From Chitinophagaceae bacterium (GTDB taxonomy: Bacteria; Bacteroidota; Bacteroidia; Chitinophagales; Chitinophagaceae): 64,000 nucleotides of DNA. The stretch is from NCBI GenBank assembly GCA_023229465.1, contig JALNZE010000015.1, positions 1 to 64,000 of the forward strand. The letters run 5' to 3'. Each line of letters begins with the position of its first letter. The first letter of the stretch is position 1. This document shows, piece by piece, positions 1 through 7,763 of the stretch. Under the pieces are notes generated by a model. It was given only the letters and a program-made list of their open reading frames with translations. It was not told the DNA's origin and made no database searches. The translations under genes were made by a program, and so were the position numbers.

Positions 1-71
1 GCCTTGATTTGGCTGAAGGTCATGCAATCATTCAATTCCATCGTATTTAAAATAAATTTTGAATTCAACAT
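1..71 (-). CDS. 5' end of an unidentified gene, cut by the window edge
   Basis: An ATG at 71-69 opens a frame that stays open to the window edge (23 codons, with in-frame Met at residues 1, 11 and 17). The visible peptide includes MELNDCMTFSQIK. It lies on the same strand as the PIN module, directly after the repeat unit at 74-255, where the next accessory gene would be expected. Too little is visible to name it, and it could be a chance open frame. Confidence 0.3.
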   Translation of the reverse strand, partial: MLNSKFILNTMELNDCMTFSQIK

Positions 72-73
72 AG

Positions 74-102
74 AAGATGTCTCTCGATAGAGGACTCTGC
101 GC
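74..102. repeat. Truncated copy of the CTCTCGATAGAGGACTCTGCGC hairpin repeat
   Basis: This carries the core and the TCTGCGC arm of the hairpin seen complete at 1134-1169 and 61760-61795, followed by the same TTCCCGCAYAACGG sequence as the 1134 copy. The other arm (GCGCAGA) has been replaced by unrelated sequence. It sits between the 109-255 spacer and the next open frame. Confidence 0.7.
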
Positions 103-108
103 TTCCCG

Positions 109-255
109 CATAACGGGGTGATGCGGAAAAAGAGCAAGTACCGGCGCTATCTGCAATACGCCACGATAAAAGGTTTAAGGCTGTATATACCCAGTTGGCA
201 CAGAAACACGGCCTCCGTCAACCCCCCCATTCTGGCAAGCCCTATATGTTAGCGG
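109..255. repeat. Cassette-boundary spacer S1 (attC-like)
   Basis: Read on the minus strand it begins CCGCTAAC, overlapping the TAA stop of the 52-residue gene, and ends CCGTTATGCGGG. The stop-proximal arm (AAGCCCTATATGTTAGCGG on the plus strand) resembles the matching arm of the spacer at 62523-62721: both have GTCAAnCCCC upstream and AAGCC...ATGTTAGC. The pairing between its two ends is weak, so it fits the family by its ends and position more than by a good palindrome. Confidence 0.5.
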
Positions 256-407
256 CTGACATATTGTTTAGGTCTTGCAGTCAGTCCATATTTTTTACGG
301 ATAGCTGCCAAACGCTTTGCTCTCAACTTTGGGTCTTTCTCGTATTCTTTGCCCAATTTTTCCCGAATATCTCGCTGTAATTGAACAGCATCAAAATCTT
401 TTTTCAT
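249..407 (-). CDS. 52-residue basic protein, candidate partner of the PIN protein
   Basis: The frame runs ATG 407-405 to TAA 251-249 and encodes a 52-residue Lys/Arg-rich peptide beginning MKKDFDAVQLQRDIREKLGK. It starts one base after the PIN stop codon, so the two are almost certainly cotranscribed and translationally coupled. Short charged proteins next to PIN proteins are commonly antitoxins, which is the most likely role. No DNA-binding fold is evident. The stop codon TAA lies inside the GCTAAC that begins spacer S1, a typical geometry for cassette genes. Confidence 0.7.
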   Translation of the reverse strand: MKKDFDAVQLQRDIREKLGKEYEKDPKLRAKRLAAIRKKYGLTARPKQYVSR

Positions 408-408
408 G

Positions 409-867
409 TTATTTTTCTTTTAAGATTTCTCTTGGATTTCTGATTTCTAAAATCATATAGCCGTGTTTCAGATTAATACCATTATACTTTTTAATTCTGT
501 CAAGATTTACGATGTGCTTAAAATTCCAACTCACCAAAACATCAACTTTGTTTATAGTCGCAATGGCGATATGCAAAGCGTCCTCATAAAATTTTTTGGT
601 GATGGCACCCTCCTTCAAGTAAGCGTCTGCAAGGTATTCCGCTTCCTTCTCATTAAGCACATACTCTTTGCTTTCCTCTGGAATAATTTTTAGTAAGTCA
701 CGAACTTCCTGTCTGGCGTTTTCAATCTCGTCAAGTGTCACATCGGAAATTACGGCAATGTTTTTACCTGTTTTGAACTCGTCAAAAAGCTTTCTGCTCC
801 ACTCTTGAAACTCCTTGTCAAGGTAGCCGCCAATTACGGAAGTGTCCAAATAAATTCGTTGCCTCAT
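409..867 (-). CDS. PIN-domain protein (VapC-like toxin candidate)
   Basis: A 152-residue single-domain PIN protein. PIN proteins are metal-dependent ribonucleases, and VapC-type members cleave tRNA or rRNA. Acidic positions fit the family: D8 in YLDTSV, D44/E47 in the SDVTLDEIE stretch, and D96 in the FYEDALHIAIA helix. The family's WNFKH motif is at 114-118. It ends one base before the start of the small basic protein and probably forms a toxin-antitoxin pair with it. The module lies between structured repeats on both sides, which suggests lateral acquisition. Toxicity is inferred, not shown. Confidence 0.85.
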   Translation of the reverse strand: MRQRIYLDTSVIGGYLDKEFQEWSRKLFDEFKTGKNIAVISDVTLDEIENARQEVRDLLKIIPEESKEYVLNEKEAEYLADAYLKEGAITKKFYEDALHIAIATINKVDVLVSWNFKHIVNLDRIKKYNGINLKHGYMILEIRNPREILKEK

Positions 868-924
868 TGTCTATAATTATTAGTTCAAAGTTAGTGAAAA
901 TTTGAAGTTATCAGATGCAAATTC

Positions 925-1095
925 TCATTTTTCATTCCACTCAGAATTGTCATATGAATACATATAAACTTCCCAATCGTTGTCATGATATTCTTGCGTC
1001 AAGTAGGTATAAAGCCGGTTTCTGTAACGAAGCATATCTTTACCAAAGTCCTTGAAATCAAAAATAAGTTTGCCACATTTGATGTAATCAGTTTC
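925..1095 (-). pseudogene. 3' remnant of an unidentified gene
   Basis: An open stretch of 56 codons ends at TGA 927-925. It encodes a protein-like sequence, with IFDFKDFGKDMLRYRNRLY, an acidic/aromatic composition, and an end in DNSEWNEK. It is closed upstream by an in-frame TAA at 1096-1098 and has no start codon. The repeat at 1134-1169 lies just upstream, so the 5' part has probably been lost. It precedes the PIN gene by 57 bases on the same strand. I do not recognise the family. Confidence 0.55.
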
Positions 1096-1133
1096 TTATT
1101 CTTCTCAGATTCTGTCCTGCCAAACAGGAAATT

Positions 1134-1169
1134 CCGCGCAGATGTTTCTCGATAGAGGACTCTGCGCTT
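1134..1169. repeat. Hairpin repeat, complete copy (orientation A)
   Basis: Inverted arms GCGCAGA (1136-1142) and TCTGCGC (1161-1167) enclose an 18-base core, itself a small hairpin around CTCGATAGAG. The upstream context AAACAGGAAATTCC is shared with the copy at 61760-61795, but there the core is inverted relative to the flank. Downstream, TTCCCGCACAACGG matches the copy at 74-102. On the minus strand this gives CCGTTGTGCGGG, the same end signal as spacer S1. Confidence 0.75.
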
Positions 1170-1288
1170 CCCGCACAACGGTCTTCAAATCTCAGATTTT
1201 GCAAAATGATAAAATGTAGAATAGACCAATACCTGCCCTTTTGATAGCTATCCCTCACTTCCAAACCAGAAATATCTGCTATCTGTGG

Positions 1289-1296
1289 TATCTTTG
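1289..1296 (+). promoter_or_regulatory. -7 promoter element of rlmN
   Basis: TATCTTTG matches the Bacteroidota -7 consensus TAnnTTTG. It ends four bases before the rlmN ATG at 1301. Transcription normally starts a few bases after this box, so the rlmN mRNA should have no leader or almost none. This excludes the upstream in-frame codon at 1241 as the start. Confidence 0.7.
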
Positions 1297-1300
1297 CACA

Positions 1301-2347
1301 ATGAGTACCCCTTTACCCAACATACGTCACCTGAGTGTAACAGAGCTGGAAGCTTATTTTCAATCGATAGGTGATAAGAAATTTCGCGTAAAACAGGTTC
1401 ATGAATGGCTCTGGCAAAAACATGCCCATAGCTTTGATGAAATGAGTAACCTGGGTAAAGAACTGCGGGCACGGTTAGCGGCTGATTTTACCCTGCCGGC
1501 CTTACAGGTGGATACAACACAGCATAGTGATGACGGCACCATTAAAAGCCGCTTTACAACCTTTGACGGCCATAAAATAGAAGGCGTATTAATACCTACC
1601 GAAGAACGTAAAACGGCCTGTGTTTCTTCGCAGATAGGATGCAGCCTGAGCTGTAAGTTTTGTGCAACAGGGTATATGGACAGGAAACGTAACCTTACCT
1701 ATGATGAAATTTACGACCAGGTTGTGTTAATTAACAAACAAAGTGAACTGTCGTTCGATAAAAAATTAACAAATATTGTTTTTATGGGCATGGGTGAGCC
1801 ATTGATGAATTATACCAATGTACTCAAAGCCATTGAACGGATATCCGCGGAAGATGGATTATTCATGAGCCCAAAAAGAATTACCGTATCAACAGCCGGT
1901 GTTGCCAAACAGATCAGAATGCTGGGAGATGATAAAGTGCGTTTTAAACTGGCGCTTTCCCTACACGCCCCAACCGATGCCAAGCGTAATGAAATCATGC
2001 CCATTAATGAAACGAATAATATCAAAGTATTGATAGAAGCCCTGAATTATTTCTATAAACAAACGGGCAATGAAATTACCCTCGAATATATTCTTTTCAA
2101 GAACCTGAATGATTCAGACAAAGACGCGGAGGATTTAACCAGGATATTCCGCCAGATACCCGCCGACCTGATTAATATCATAGAATACAATCCCATCGAC
2201 GCTTTCCGCTATACCCGGCCCGATGATGAGGGCATTCGGCATTTTATGGGTATTCTTGAGCATAACCGGGTAAATGCCAGGTTAAGAAGAAGCCGTGGTA
2301 AAGACATTGATGCCGCTTGCGGGCAATTGGCCAATAAAAACAGGTAA
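1301..2347 (+). CDS. rlmN: 23S rRNA (adenine-2503-C2)/tRNA-37 methyltransferase RlmN
   Basis: A radical-SAM enzyme that methylates C2 of A2503 in 23S rRNA and A37 in some tRNAs. The 348-residue length is normal. The CxxxCxxC cluster motif is at C114, C118 and C121 (GCSLSCKFC). The methyl-carrying cysteine near the C-terminus is C340 in DIDAACGQL, and GMGEPLMNY and SLHAP are typical family motifs. The start was placed at 1301 because the -7 box ends at 1296 and family homology begins with this Met. It is the first housekeeping gene after the left accessory patch. Confidence 0.96.
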   Translation: MSTPLPNIRHLSVTELEAYFQSIGDKKFRVKQVHEWLWQKHAHSFDEMSNLGKELRARLAADFTLPALQVDTTQHSDDGTIKSRFTTFDGHKIEGVLIPTEERKTACVSSQIGCSLSCKFCATGYMDRKRNLTYDEIYDQVVLINKQSELSFDKKLTNIVFMGMGEPLMNYTNVLKAIERISAEDGLFMSPKRITVSTAGVAKQIRMLGDDKVRFKLALSLHAPTDAKRNEIMPINETNNIKVLIEALNYFYKQTGNEITLEYILFKNLNDSDKDAEDLTRIFRQIPADLINIIEYNPIDAFRYTRPDDEGIRHFMGILEHNRVNARLRRSRGKDIDAACGQLANKNR

Positions 2348-2359
2348 CTTTTTTTCAGT

Positions 2360-2367
2360 TACCTTTG
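2360..2367 (+). promoter_or_regulatory. -7 promoter element upstream of the RluB-like gene
   Basis: TACCTTTG is a full match to TAnnTTTG. It lies just after the rlmN stop and 35 bases before the ATG at 2403, so this gene has its own promoter. Confidence 0.6.
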
Positions 2368-2402
2368 CCGTTCCTGTTGAAAAACAGCATTAAACAAAGA
2401 AC

Positions 2403-3449
2403 ATGAAAAAACGTACAGACAACTTCGACAAGTTTGCCAACCAGAAAAAAGGCAGCGCAGTAAAAGAAGCTTTCCGCCAGGAAAAGAAAAAGATCAAATT
2501 AGAAGCCAGGGCCGCAGGCGAAGAAATGCGGCAAAAGAAAAAAGATAAGTTAAGAGGCACGAGTGAGGATAAGTTTGGAGTTAGGAGTTTGGAGTCCGGA
2601 GTTAGAAAAAAGACCAACCCTACCCGAACTCCCAACTCCAAACTCCGAACTCCTAACTCCAAACTGCTAACTCCCAACTCCCAACTCCCAACCGCTTCTT
2701 CCGATCTCATGCCTTTGAACAAATTCATCGCTCATGCCGGCGTATGTGGCAGAAGGGAAGCCGCTGAACTTGTTAAGGAAGGTAAGGTTACGGTGAATGG
2801 CGATAAAATATTTGAACCCGGTTATAAAGTAACCGGCAACGATAAGGTTACGGTTAAAGGTAAACAGGTATTTCTGCAACGCAATGCTGTTTATATACTG
2901 CTGAATAAACCCAAAGATTTTATTACTACTTCCAATGACCCGCAGGGAAGAAAAACAGTGTTGGACCTGGTAAAACAGGCAACACCGGAAAGAGTGTATC
3001 CGGTAGGCAGACTGGATAGAAATACCACCGGTGTTTTGTTATTGACCAATGATGGTGAACTGGCACAGAAACTAACACACCCATCTTTTGAAGTAAAGAA
3101 AATTTATGAAGTAACCCTGGATAAAGCCGTTGCCAAAAAAGACCTGGAAGCCATACTGGCAGGGATTACACTGGAAGATGGATTGGTGATGGCAGATGCA
3201 GTGGGATATACCGACCCGAAAGATAAAACCGTTATTGGCATTGAAATACATAGTGGACGAAACCGGATTGTTCGACGCATTTTTGAACATTTAGGGTATG
3301 ATGTAAAAGCGTTAGACAGGGTAATGTTTGCCAACCTGACCAAGAAAAATGTAGAAAGAGGCAAATGGCGTTTGCTACAGGAGAAAGAAGTTCGCTTACT
3401 TAAGTTCATGAACAAATCTTTCCTCAGAAAAAATAAAGACACACAATAA
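2403..3449 (+). CDS. RsuA/RluB/RluF-family 23S rRNA pseudouridine synthase
   Basis: It converts a uridine of large-subunit rRNA to pseudouridine. Residues 1-55 are a Lys-rich tail and 104-156 an S4 RNA-binding domain. The catalytic domain carries the RsuA-family motif PVGRLDRNTTG with catalytic D205. Residues about 58-97 consist of translated micro-repeat (RTPNSKL, LLTPNSQ units) and form an extra disordered linker not expected in the family. The frame is uninterrupted and the catalytic core is complete, so activity is likely kept. It is followed after 27 bases by a RluA-type synthase. Confidence 0.92.
   Translation: MKKRTDNFDKFANQKKGSAVKEAFRQEKKKIKLEARAAGEEMRQKKKDKLRGTSEDKFGVRSLESGVRKKTNPTRTPNSKLRTPNSKLLTPNSQLPTASSDLMPLNKFIAHAGVCGRREAAELVKEGKVTVNGDKIFEPGYKVTGNDKVTVKGKQVFLQRNAVYILLNKPKDFITTSNDPQGRKTVLDLVKQATPERVYPVGRLDRNTTGVLLLTNDGELAQKLTHPSFEVKKIYEVTLDKAVAKKDLEAILAGITLEDGLVMADAVGYTDPKDKTVIGIEIHSGRNRIVRRIFEHLGYDVKALDRVMFANLTKKNVERGKWRLLQEKEVRLLKFMNKSFLRKNKDTQ
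2574..2691. repeat. GGAGTT/AACTCC micro-repeat with inverted halves, inside a coding region
   Basis: Units of GGAGTTnGGAGT on the left (2576-2605) are mirrored by AACTCC units on the right (2629-2690). The two halves form an imperfect stem of roughly 30 bp. The whole block is translated without a stop in the RluB-like gene. Related copies are at 24622, 48771, 48970, 56944 and 57438. Confidence 0.8.
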
Positions 3450-3476
3450 GATCATACCCCCAGGAAGAATTCCGCT

Positions 3477-4187
3477 ATGCAACCCGACATCATTTTCGAA
3501 AACGATTCATTTATCGCCATTAATAAACCATCCGGATTATTGAGTATTCCCGACAGATTGGGACAGGAGGTTTCATTGAAAGATATCCTTAAAGAGAAAA
3601 AAGGAACTATCTATACCGTACACCGCTTAGACAGGGAAACCAGTGGTATTATTGTATTTGCCAAAACGGGGGAAGCGCATAAACAACTCTCGCAGTTATT
3701 TGAAGGAAGGGAGATGGAGAAATATTACCAGGGACTGGTATATGGCAAAATGGTTAACCCTTCGGGCAATATTGATGCGCCAATAATGGAGCATCCGGGT
3801 AAGACCACCCGGATGATGACACATGCCAAAGGCAAAGCCTCTTCCACAGATTATACCGTATTGGAATCTTTCCGGTTATATTCATGGGTTGAATTTCGCA
3901 TACATACAGGCCGTACACACCAGATAAGGGTGCATATGCAGCATATTGGACACTCCATTGTATGCGACGAAATTTATGGAGACCCCAAACCTGTTTTATT
4001 ATCTTCTCTAAAGAAAAATTTTAAGCTGGCAAAAACAGCGGAGGAAGAAAAACCCATCTTATCCAGGCTGGCATTGCATTCGCACAGGCTAAAGTTTACA
4101 TTGAACAATGAAACCTTTGAACTGGAAGCGCCTGTTCCCAAAGATTTGAGAGCTGTGCTGCAACAGTTACGGAAATGGAAGGCATGA
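3477..4187 (+). CDS. RluA-family RNA pseudouridine synthase
   Basis: A 236-residue pseudouridine synthase with the RluA-family catalytic motif HRLDRETSG (catalytic D52), and GRTHQIRVHMQHIGH and CDEIYG further on. It lacks an N-terminal S4 domain, like the short RluA/TruC members. The exact target (tRNA or 23S rRNA position) cannot be read from the sequence. It follows the RluB-like gene closely and ends before a strong bidirectional terminator. Confidence 0.92.
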   Translation: MQPDIIFENDSFIAINKPSGLLSIPDRLGQEVSLKDILKEKKGTIYTVHRLDRETSGIIVFAKTGEAHKQLSQLFEGREMEKYYQGLVYGKMVNPSGNIDAPIMEHPGKTTRMMTHAKGKASSTDYTVLESFRLYSWVEFRIHTGRTHQIRVHMQHIGHSIVCDEIYGDPKPVLLSSLKKNFKLAKTAEEEKPILSRLALHSHRLKFTLNNETFELEAPVPKDLRAVLQQLRKWKA

Positions 4188-4238
4188 ATAAATAAATGAT
4201 TCCTGACATATTATGCAAAACGTTTTAGCAAAACAAAA

Positions 4239-4258
4239 GCCCCGATAAATATCGGGGC
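4239..4258. terminator. Bidirectional intrinsic terminator
   Basis: GCCCCGAT-AAAT-ATCGGGGC is an 8-bp GC-rich stem between the convergent pseudouridine synthase and peroxiredoxin genes. A-rich sequence lies on its left, giving a U-run for minus-strand transcripts. Confidence 0.75.
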
Positions 4259-4300
4259 CGGAACAAATACAAAAAAATAAAACGATTGCCTGCCCGTGTA

Positions 4301-4936
4301 TTATTTATTAGGCTGCGGTGTATAACGCAGGTATGGTTTTACAATGGTAACTCCCTTAGGAAAGTTTTTGATGGCATCTTCGGTACTAACCGATGGAACC
4401 ACAATAACATCTTCCCCTTCTTTCCAGTCGGCAGGAGTGGCAACACTGTATTGCGCGGTTAATTGCAAAGAATCGATTACACGTAATACTTCCACAAAAT
4501 TTCTTCCGGTAGAAGCCGGATAAGTTATAAATAATTTTATTTTTTTATCGGGCCCGATAATAAATAAAGAACGAACTGTAAAAGTTTCCGATGCATGTGG
4601 ATGTATCATATCATAAGCATGGGAAATGCTTTTATCTTCATCAGCGATAATCGGGAACCCAACAGTTACCTGTTGCGTTTCATTGATATCATGAATCCAG
4701 GCATTATGTTTTTCAACACTATCCACACTTAGCGCCAGCACTTTTACATTTCTTTTTTTGAACTCTTCCTGCAAAAAAGCCGTTTTGCCTAATTCGGTGG
4801 TACAAACCGGTGTATAATCAGCCGGATGAGAAAAGAGTACCCCCCAGCCGGTGCCCAGATAATCATAAAAATCAATTTCCCCGGCGGTTGTTTGTGCTTT
4901 AAAATTGGGTGCAACATCCCCTAATCGTAAACTCAT
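4301..4936 (-). CDS. 1-Cys peroxiredoxin (Prx6 type)
   Basis: A thiol peroxidase that reduces H2O2 and organic peroxides. The peroxidatic Cys is C45 in HPADYTPVCTTELG. The 211-residue length and the C-terminal dimerisation region (residues 150-205) fit the Prx6/AhpC2 type rather than the shorter 2-Cys AhpC. It is a single-gene unit between terminators. Its electron donor is unknown, though bacillithiol may be available (bshA in this window). Confidence 0.93.
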   Translation of the reverse strand: MSLRLGDVAPNFKAQTTAGEIDFYDYLGTGWGVLFSHPADYTPVCTTELGKTAFLQEEFKKRNVKVLALSVDSVEKHNAWIHDINETQQVTVGFPIIADEDKSISHAYDMIHPHASETFTVRSLFIIGPDKKIKLFITYPASTGRNFVEVLRVIDSLQLTAQYSVATPADWKEGEDVIVVPSVSTEDAIKNFPKGVTIVKPYLRYTPQPNK

Positions 4937-4998
4937 ATTTTTTTTGTTTTGAGGGTTAAAAATACATATTTCCTATTAAATAAGTAGACTATTTATTG

Positions 4999-5514
4999 TT
5001 ACCGGTATATATCCAATAACCCATCCGGTAGTGTTACCTGTACTTCTTTCTTTTTATGATCAATTTTATTGAGGGTTTCCGCGTGCAAAGGAATGAGTGC
5101 CTCTTTGCCCTCCAGGCTAATGCGTAACAAAACCTGGTGGGGCTGTTCAATCACTTCTTCGATTGGGCCAAGGTTGCCCTCATTACTAAGCAGTTGATAC
5201 CCTAACAAAGAGATGGGAGCCGATTTTCCGGCAAGTTTGCGAAAGTCTTCATCCAGTAACCATACATTTTTAGTAGTTAACCTGCTGGCCGATTCACGCG
5301 TATCGATACTTTCGAGTTTTACATACGTCTCTTCATGATCTTTGGCTTTGGAAGACGTTACAAAATAAGGGAGATACGAACCTTTATTCATTTCAATAAA
5401 AATCGCTTCGATATCTTTTAATATCGTTTTTTTACCCAGTGCATGCTTGAGTATCACTTCTCCTTTCAAACCAAAACCGGCAACAATCCTGCCTATGTTA
5501 ATGTATTGATTCAT
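4999..5514 (-). CDS. rimM: 16S rRNA processing protein RimM
   Basis: A maturation factor for the head of the 30S subunit that binds S19. The N-terminal RimM barrel shows the signature NIGRIVAGFGLKGEV, and the PRC-type C-terminal barrel contains HQVLLRI and ALIPLHAE. The start is ATG at 5514: the slightly longer frame begins with TTG inside a likely promoter region (TAATTTG at 5527-5521). The gene lies downstream of rpsP, the usual RimM neighbour, but a terminator separates the two. Confidence 0.95.
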   Translation of the reverse strand: MNQYINIGRIVAGFGLKGEVILKHALGKKTILKDIEAIFIEMNKGSYLPYFVTSSKAKDHEETYVKLESIDTRESASRLTTKNVWLLDEDFRKLAGKSAPISLLGYQLLSNEGNLGPIEEVIEQPHQVLLRISLEGKEALIPLHAETLNKIDHKKKEVQVTLPDGLLDIYR

Positions 5515-5553
5515 TGGGTGCAAATTACGACATTAGAAAGTCAAAATTAAAAA

Positions 5554-5575
5554 GCCCGTAACTTTCGTTACGGGC
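5554..5575 (-). terminator. Terminator of rpsP
   Basis: GCCCGTAAC-TTTC-GTTACGGGC is a 9-bp stem. On the minus strand it is followed by TTTTTAATTTT. It stands between rpsP and rimM and separates two genes that are cotranscribed in many other bacteria. Confidence 0.8.
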
Positions 5576-5607
5576 CTTTCTAAGAGGGAATATTGCTGGC
5601 CCTTCTT

Positions 5608-6078
5608 TTAAGCTTCAGGTGCCGCCTCAGCAGTTCCTTCAGAGACTTCTTCTTGTTTTGTTTCCACTTTTTTTACAATTGGAACATACACTTTCTTAGC
5701 TCTTTGGTTGCTTCTGTGCTCATCAGAACGACGGGTAATGTTAGTTTCATGCTCACTGTGCCATGTCTGGAATTTTGTCATAGCCGCGGCCTCATCAAAC
5801 AATCCTAATTTCACACCTCTTAACAGGTGTTTCAGGTACAATACTCCCTTGAAAGAGAGAATCCGGCGTACAGTATCGGTGGGTTGAGCACCTTTATTCA
5901 GCCATTCCAAAGCCTTTTGACGGTCTAACTGGATGGTTGCAGGTACTGTAAGCGGGTTGTAAGTTCCAACCTTCTGGATGAACTTGCCATCTCTGGGTGC
6001 ACGTGCATCGGCCACTACAATAAAGTAGAAAGGGCGCTTTTTGCTGCCGTGTCTTTGTAATCTAATTTTTACTGCCAT
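5608..6078 (-). CDS. rpsP: 30S ribosomal protein S16
   Basis: A small-subunit assembly protein. The core S16 fold occupies residues 1-80 (MAVKIRLQRHGSKKRPFYFI at the start). Residues about 85-156 form a long extension ending in an acidic, Ala/Glu-rich tail (TKQEEVSEGTAEAAPEA). The total of 156 residues is much longer than the roughly 85 of E. coli S16; such extensions are common in Bacteroidota. Expression level is likely high, with its own terminator downstream. Confidence 0.97.
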   Translation of the reverse strand: MAVKIRLQRHGSKKRPFYFIVVADARAPRDGKFIQKVGTYNPLTVPATIQLDRQKALEWLNKGAQPTDTVRRILSFKGVLYLKHLLRGVKLGLFDEAAAMTKFQTWHSEHETNITRRSDEHRSNQRAKKVYVPIVKKVETKQEEVSEGTAEAAPEA

Positions 6079-6252
6079 GTTAAATAGAAATTTAAAGGCG
6101 TTAAGAAATTGGTTAATCTGACTAAGAATAATCAGGGGAGCAAAAGTAATGGGAAAACCGGTTTATTCCAAGTTTGTAGGTAAATGAATTGTTACCTATT
6201 TAACTGCTAAGAAGGCTAAACGACTGATTATCAATCAAAAAATGTATACTAT

Positions 6253-7584
6253 TTAATTTCGCATTCCCTTCATACCCGGAAAACGGCCGCCCATGGGCAT
6301 GTTATTCATTGTTTTCATCATTTGTTTCATTTGTTCAAACTGCTTCATAAAAGCATTGATCTCGGTAATATCTTTTCCACTTCCTTTGGCAATCCGCAAT
6401 TTTCTGGAAGGGGTAAGTGAATCCGGGTTGGCCCTTTCAAAGGCTGTCATAGAACTGATCATGGCTTCAATACCCTTGAAGGCATCATCCTTAATATCAA
6501 TATCTTTCATGGCCTTACCCACACCGGGTATCATGCCCATCAGGTCTTTCAGGTTACCCATTTTTTTGATCTGCTGCAACTGGTCCGTAAAATCCTGGAA
6601 ATCGAACTGGTTTTTACGGATTTTTTTCTCCAGTCTTTTTGCCTCTGCTTCATCGTATTGAGACTGTGCTTTTTCAACCAGGCTGGTTATATCACCCATG
6701 CCCAATATGCGTTGCGCCATCCTGTCCGGATAGAACACATCCAGCGTATCCATCTTCTCACCGCTACTGGAAAATTTAATGGGTTTATTTACGGTGTATT
6801 TGATAGACAATGCGGCCCCCCCCCTGGTATCGCCATCCAGTTTGGTTAACACAACACCGGTAAAATCTAAGCGGTCGTTGAAAGCTTTGGCAGTGTTAAC
6901 CGCATCCTGACCGGTCATGGCATCCACCACAAACAAAATCTCGGCAGGATTCACTGCCGATTTAATATTGGCTACTTCTGTCATCATCACTTCATCAATT
7001 GCCAAACGGCCTGCGGTATCGATGATGATTACATTTTTATTTTTTGATTTGGCTTCTTTGATGGCATTGAGTGCAATGGAAACTACATCTTTATTGTCTC
7101 TTTCGCTATATACATCTACCCCAACCTGTTCAGCTAACACGGTTAACTGGTCGATAGCCGCCGGGCGATAGATATCCGCAGCAACCAATAAAACTGATTT
7201 TGCTTTTTTAGTTTTCAGGTAATGGGCCAGCTTACCGGTAAAAGTGGTTTTACCACTTCCCTGCAAACCCGCTACCAGTATGATGGCTGGATTACCGGTG
7301 ATAGTAAACTGCGCTTCCGTTCCACCCATCAATTCAGTCAGCTCATCCTGCACAATTTTTACCATTAGCTGGCCGGGACTGATGGCATTCATTACTTTTT
7401 CGCCTACCGCTTTATCCCTCACTTTGTCTGTAAACTCCTTGGCAATTTTAAAATTCACATCCGCGTCTATTAAAGCACGGCGAATATCTTTTACTGTATT
7501 GGCAATATTGAGGTCATTAATTCTTGCCTCGCCTTTCAGGTTCTTAAAGGCCGATTCGAGCTTCTCACTTAACGAGTTAAACAT
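6253..7584 (-). CDS. ffh: Signal recognition particle protein Ffh
   Basis: The GTPase subunit of SRP, which binds 4.5S RNA and signal peptides and delivers ribosomes to FtsY at the inner membrane. The N domain is residues 1-95, and the G domain has GLQGSGKTT at 106-114, DTAGR and TKLDGD. The methionine-rich M domain starts near residue 300 (MGDITSLVEKA) and ends in a Met/Gly-rich tail (MKQMMKTMNNMPMGG). The 443-residue length is normal. Confidence 0.97.
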   Translation of the reverse strand: MFNSLSEKLESAFKNLKGEARINDLNIANTVKDIRRALIDADVNFKIAKEFTDKVRDKAVGEKVMNAISPGQLMVKIVQDELTELMGGTEAQFTITGNPAIILVAGLQGSGKTTFTGKLAHYLKTKKAKSVLLVAADIYRPAAIDQLTVLAEQVGVDVYSERDNKDVVSIALNAIKEAKSKNKNVIIIDTAGRLAIDEVMMTEVANIKSAVNPAEILFVVDAMTGQDAVNTAKAFNDRLDFTGVVLTKLDGDTRGGAALSIKYTVNKPIKFSSSGEKMDTLDVFYPDRMAQRILGMGDITSLVEKAQSQYDEAEAKRLEKKIRKNQFDFQDFTDQLQQIKKMGNLKDLMGMIPGVGKAMKDIDIKDDAFKGIEAMISSMTAFERANPDSLTPSRKLRIAKGSGKDITEINAFMKQFEQMKQMMKTMNNMPMGGRFPGMKGMRN

Positions 7585-7763
7585 AGGTCTCTGGTTTCAG
7601 GTATACACAAAAAAAATGAACATAACCGAAGCTATATTCACTAACGGAGTGCAAATATAAATTGTAGATACGAAATTAGAGATATTCTATTTAGATCCAC
7701 AGGAGATAGGGCCTGAGGCAATAATCCTCCTGTCAATCATATTAAAATATCATGCACATACCT

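Noticed and set aside
195..380. Plus-strand open frame of 61 codons
   Set aside because: Opposite the 52-residue gene and spacer S1; no protein-like pattern or start signal.
2390..2728. Antisense frame of 112 codons across the micro-repeat
   Set aside because: Generated by the stop-free GGAGTT repeat; the plus-strand frame carries the complete pseudouridine synthase domains.
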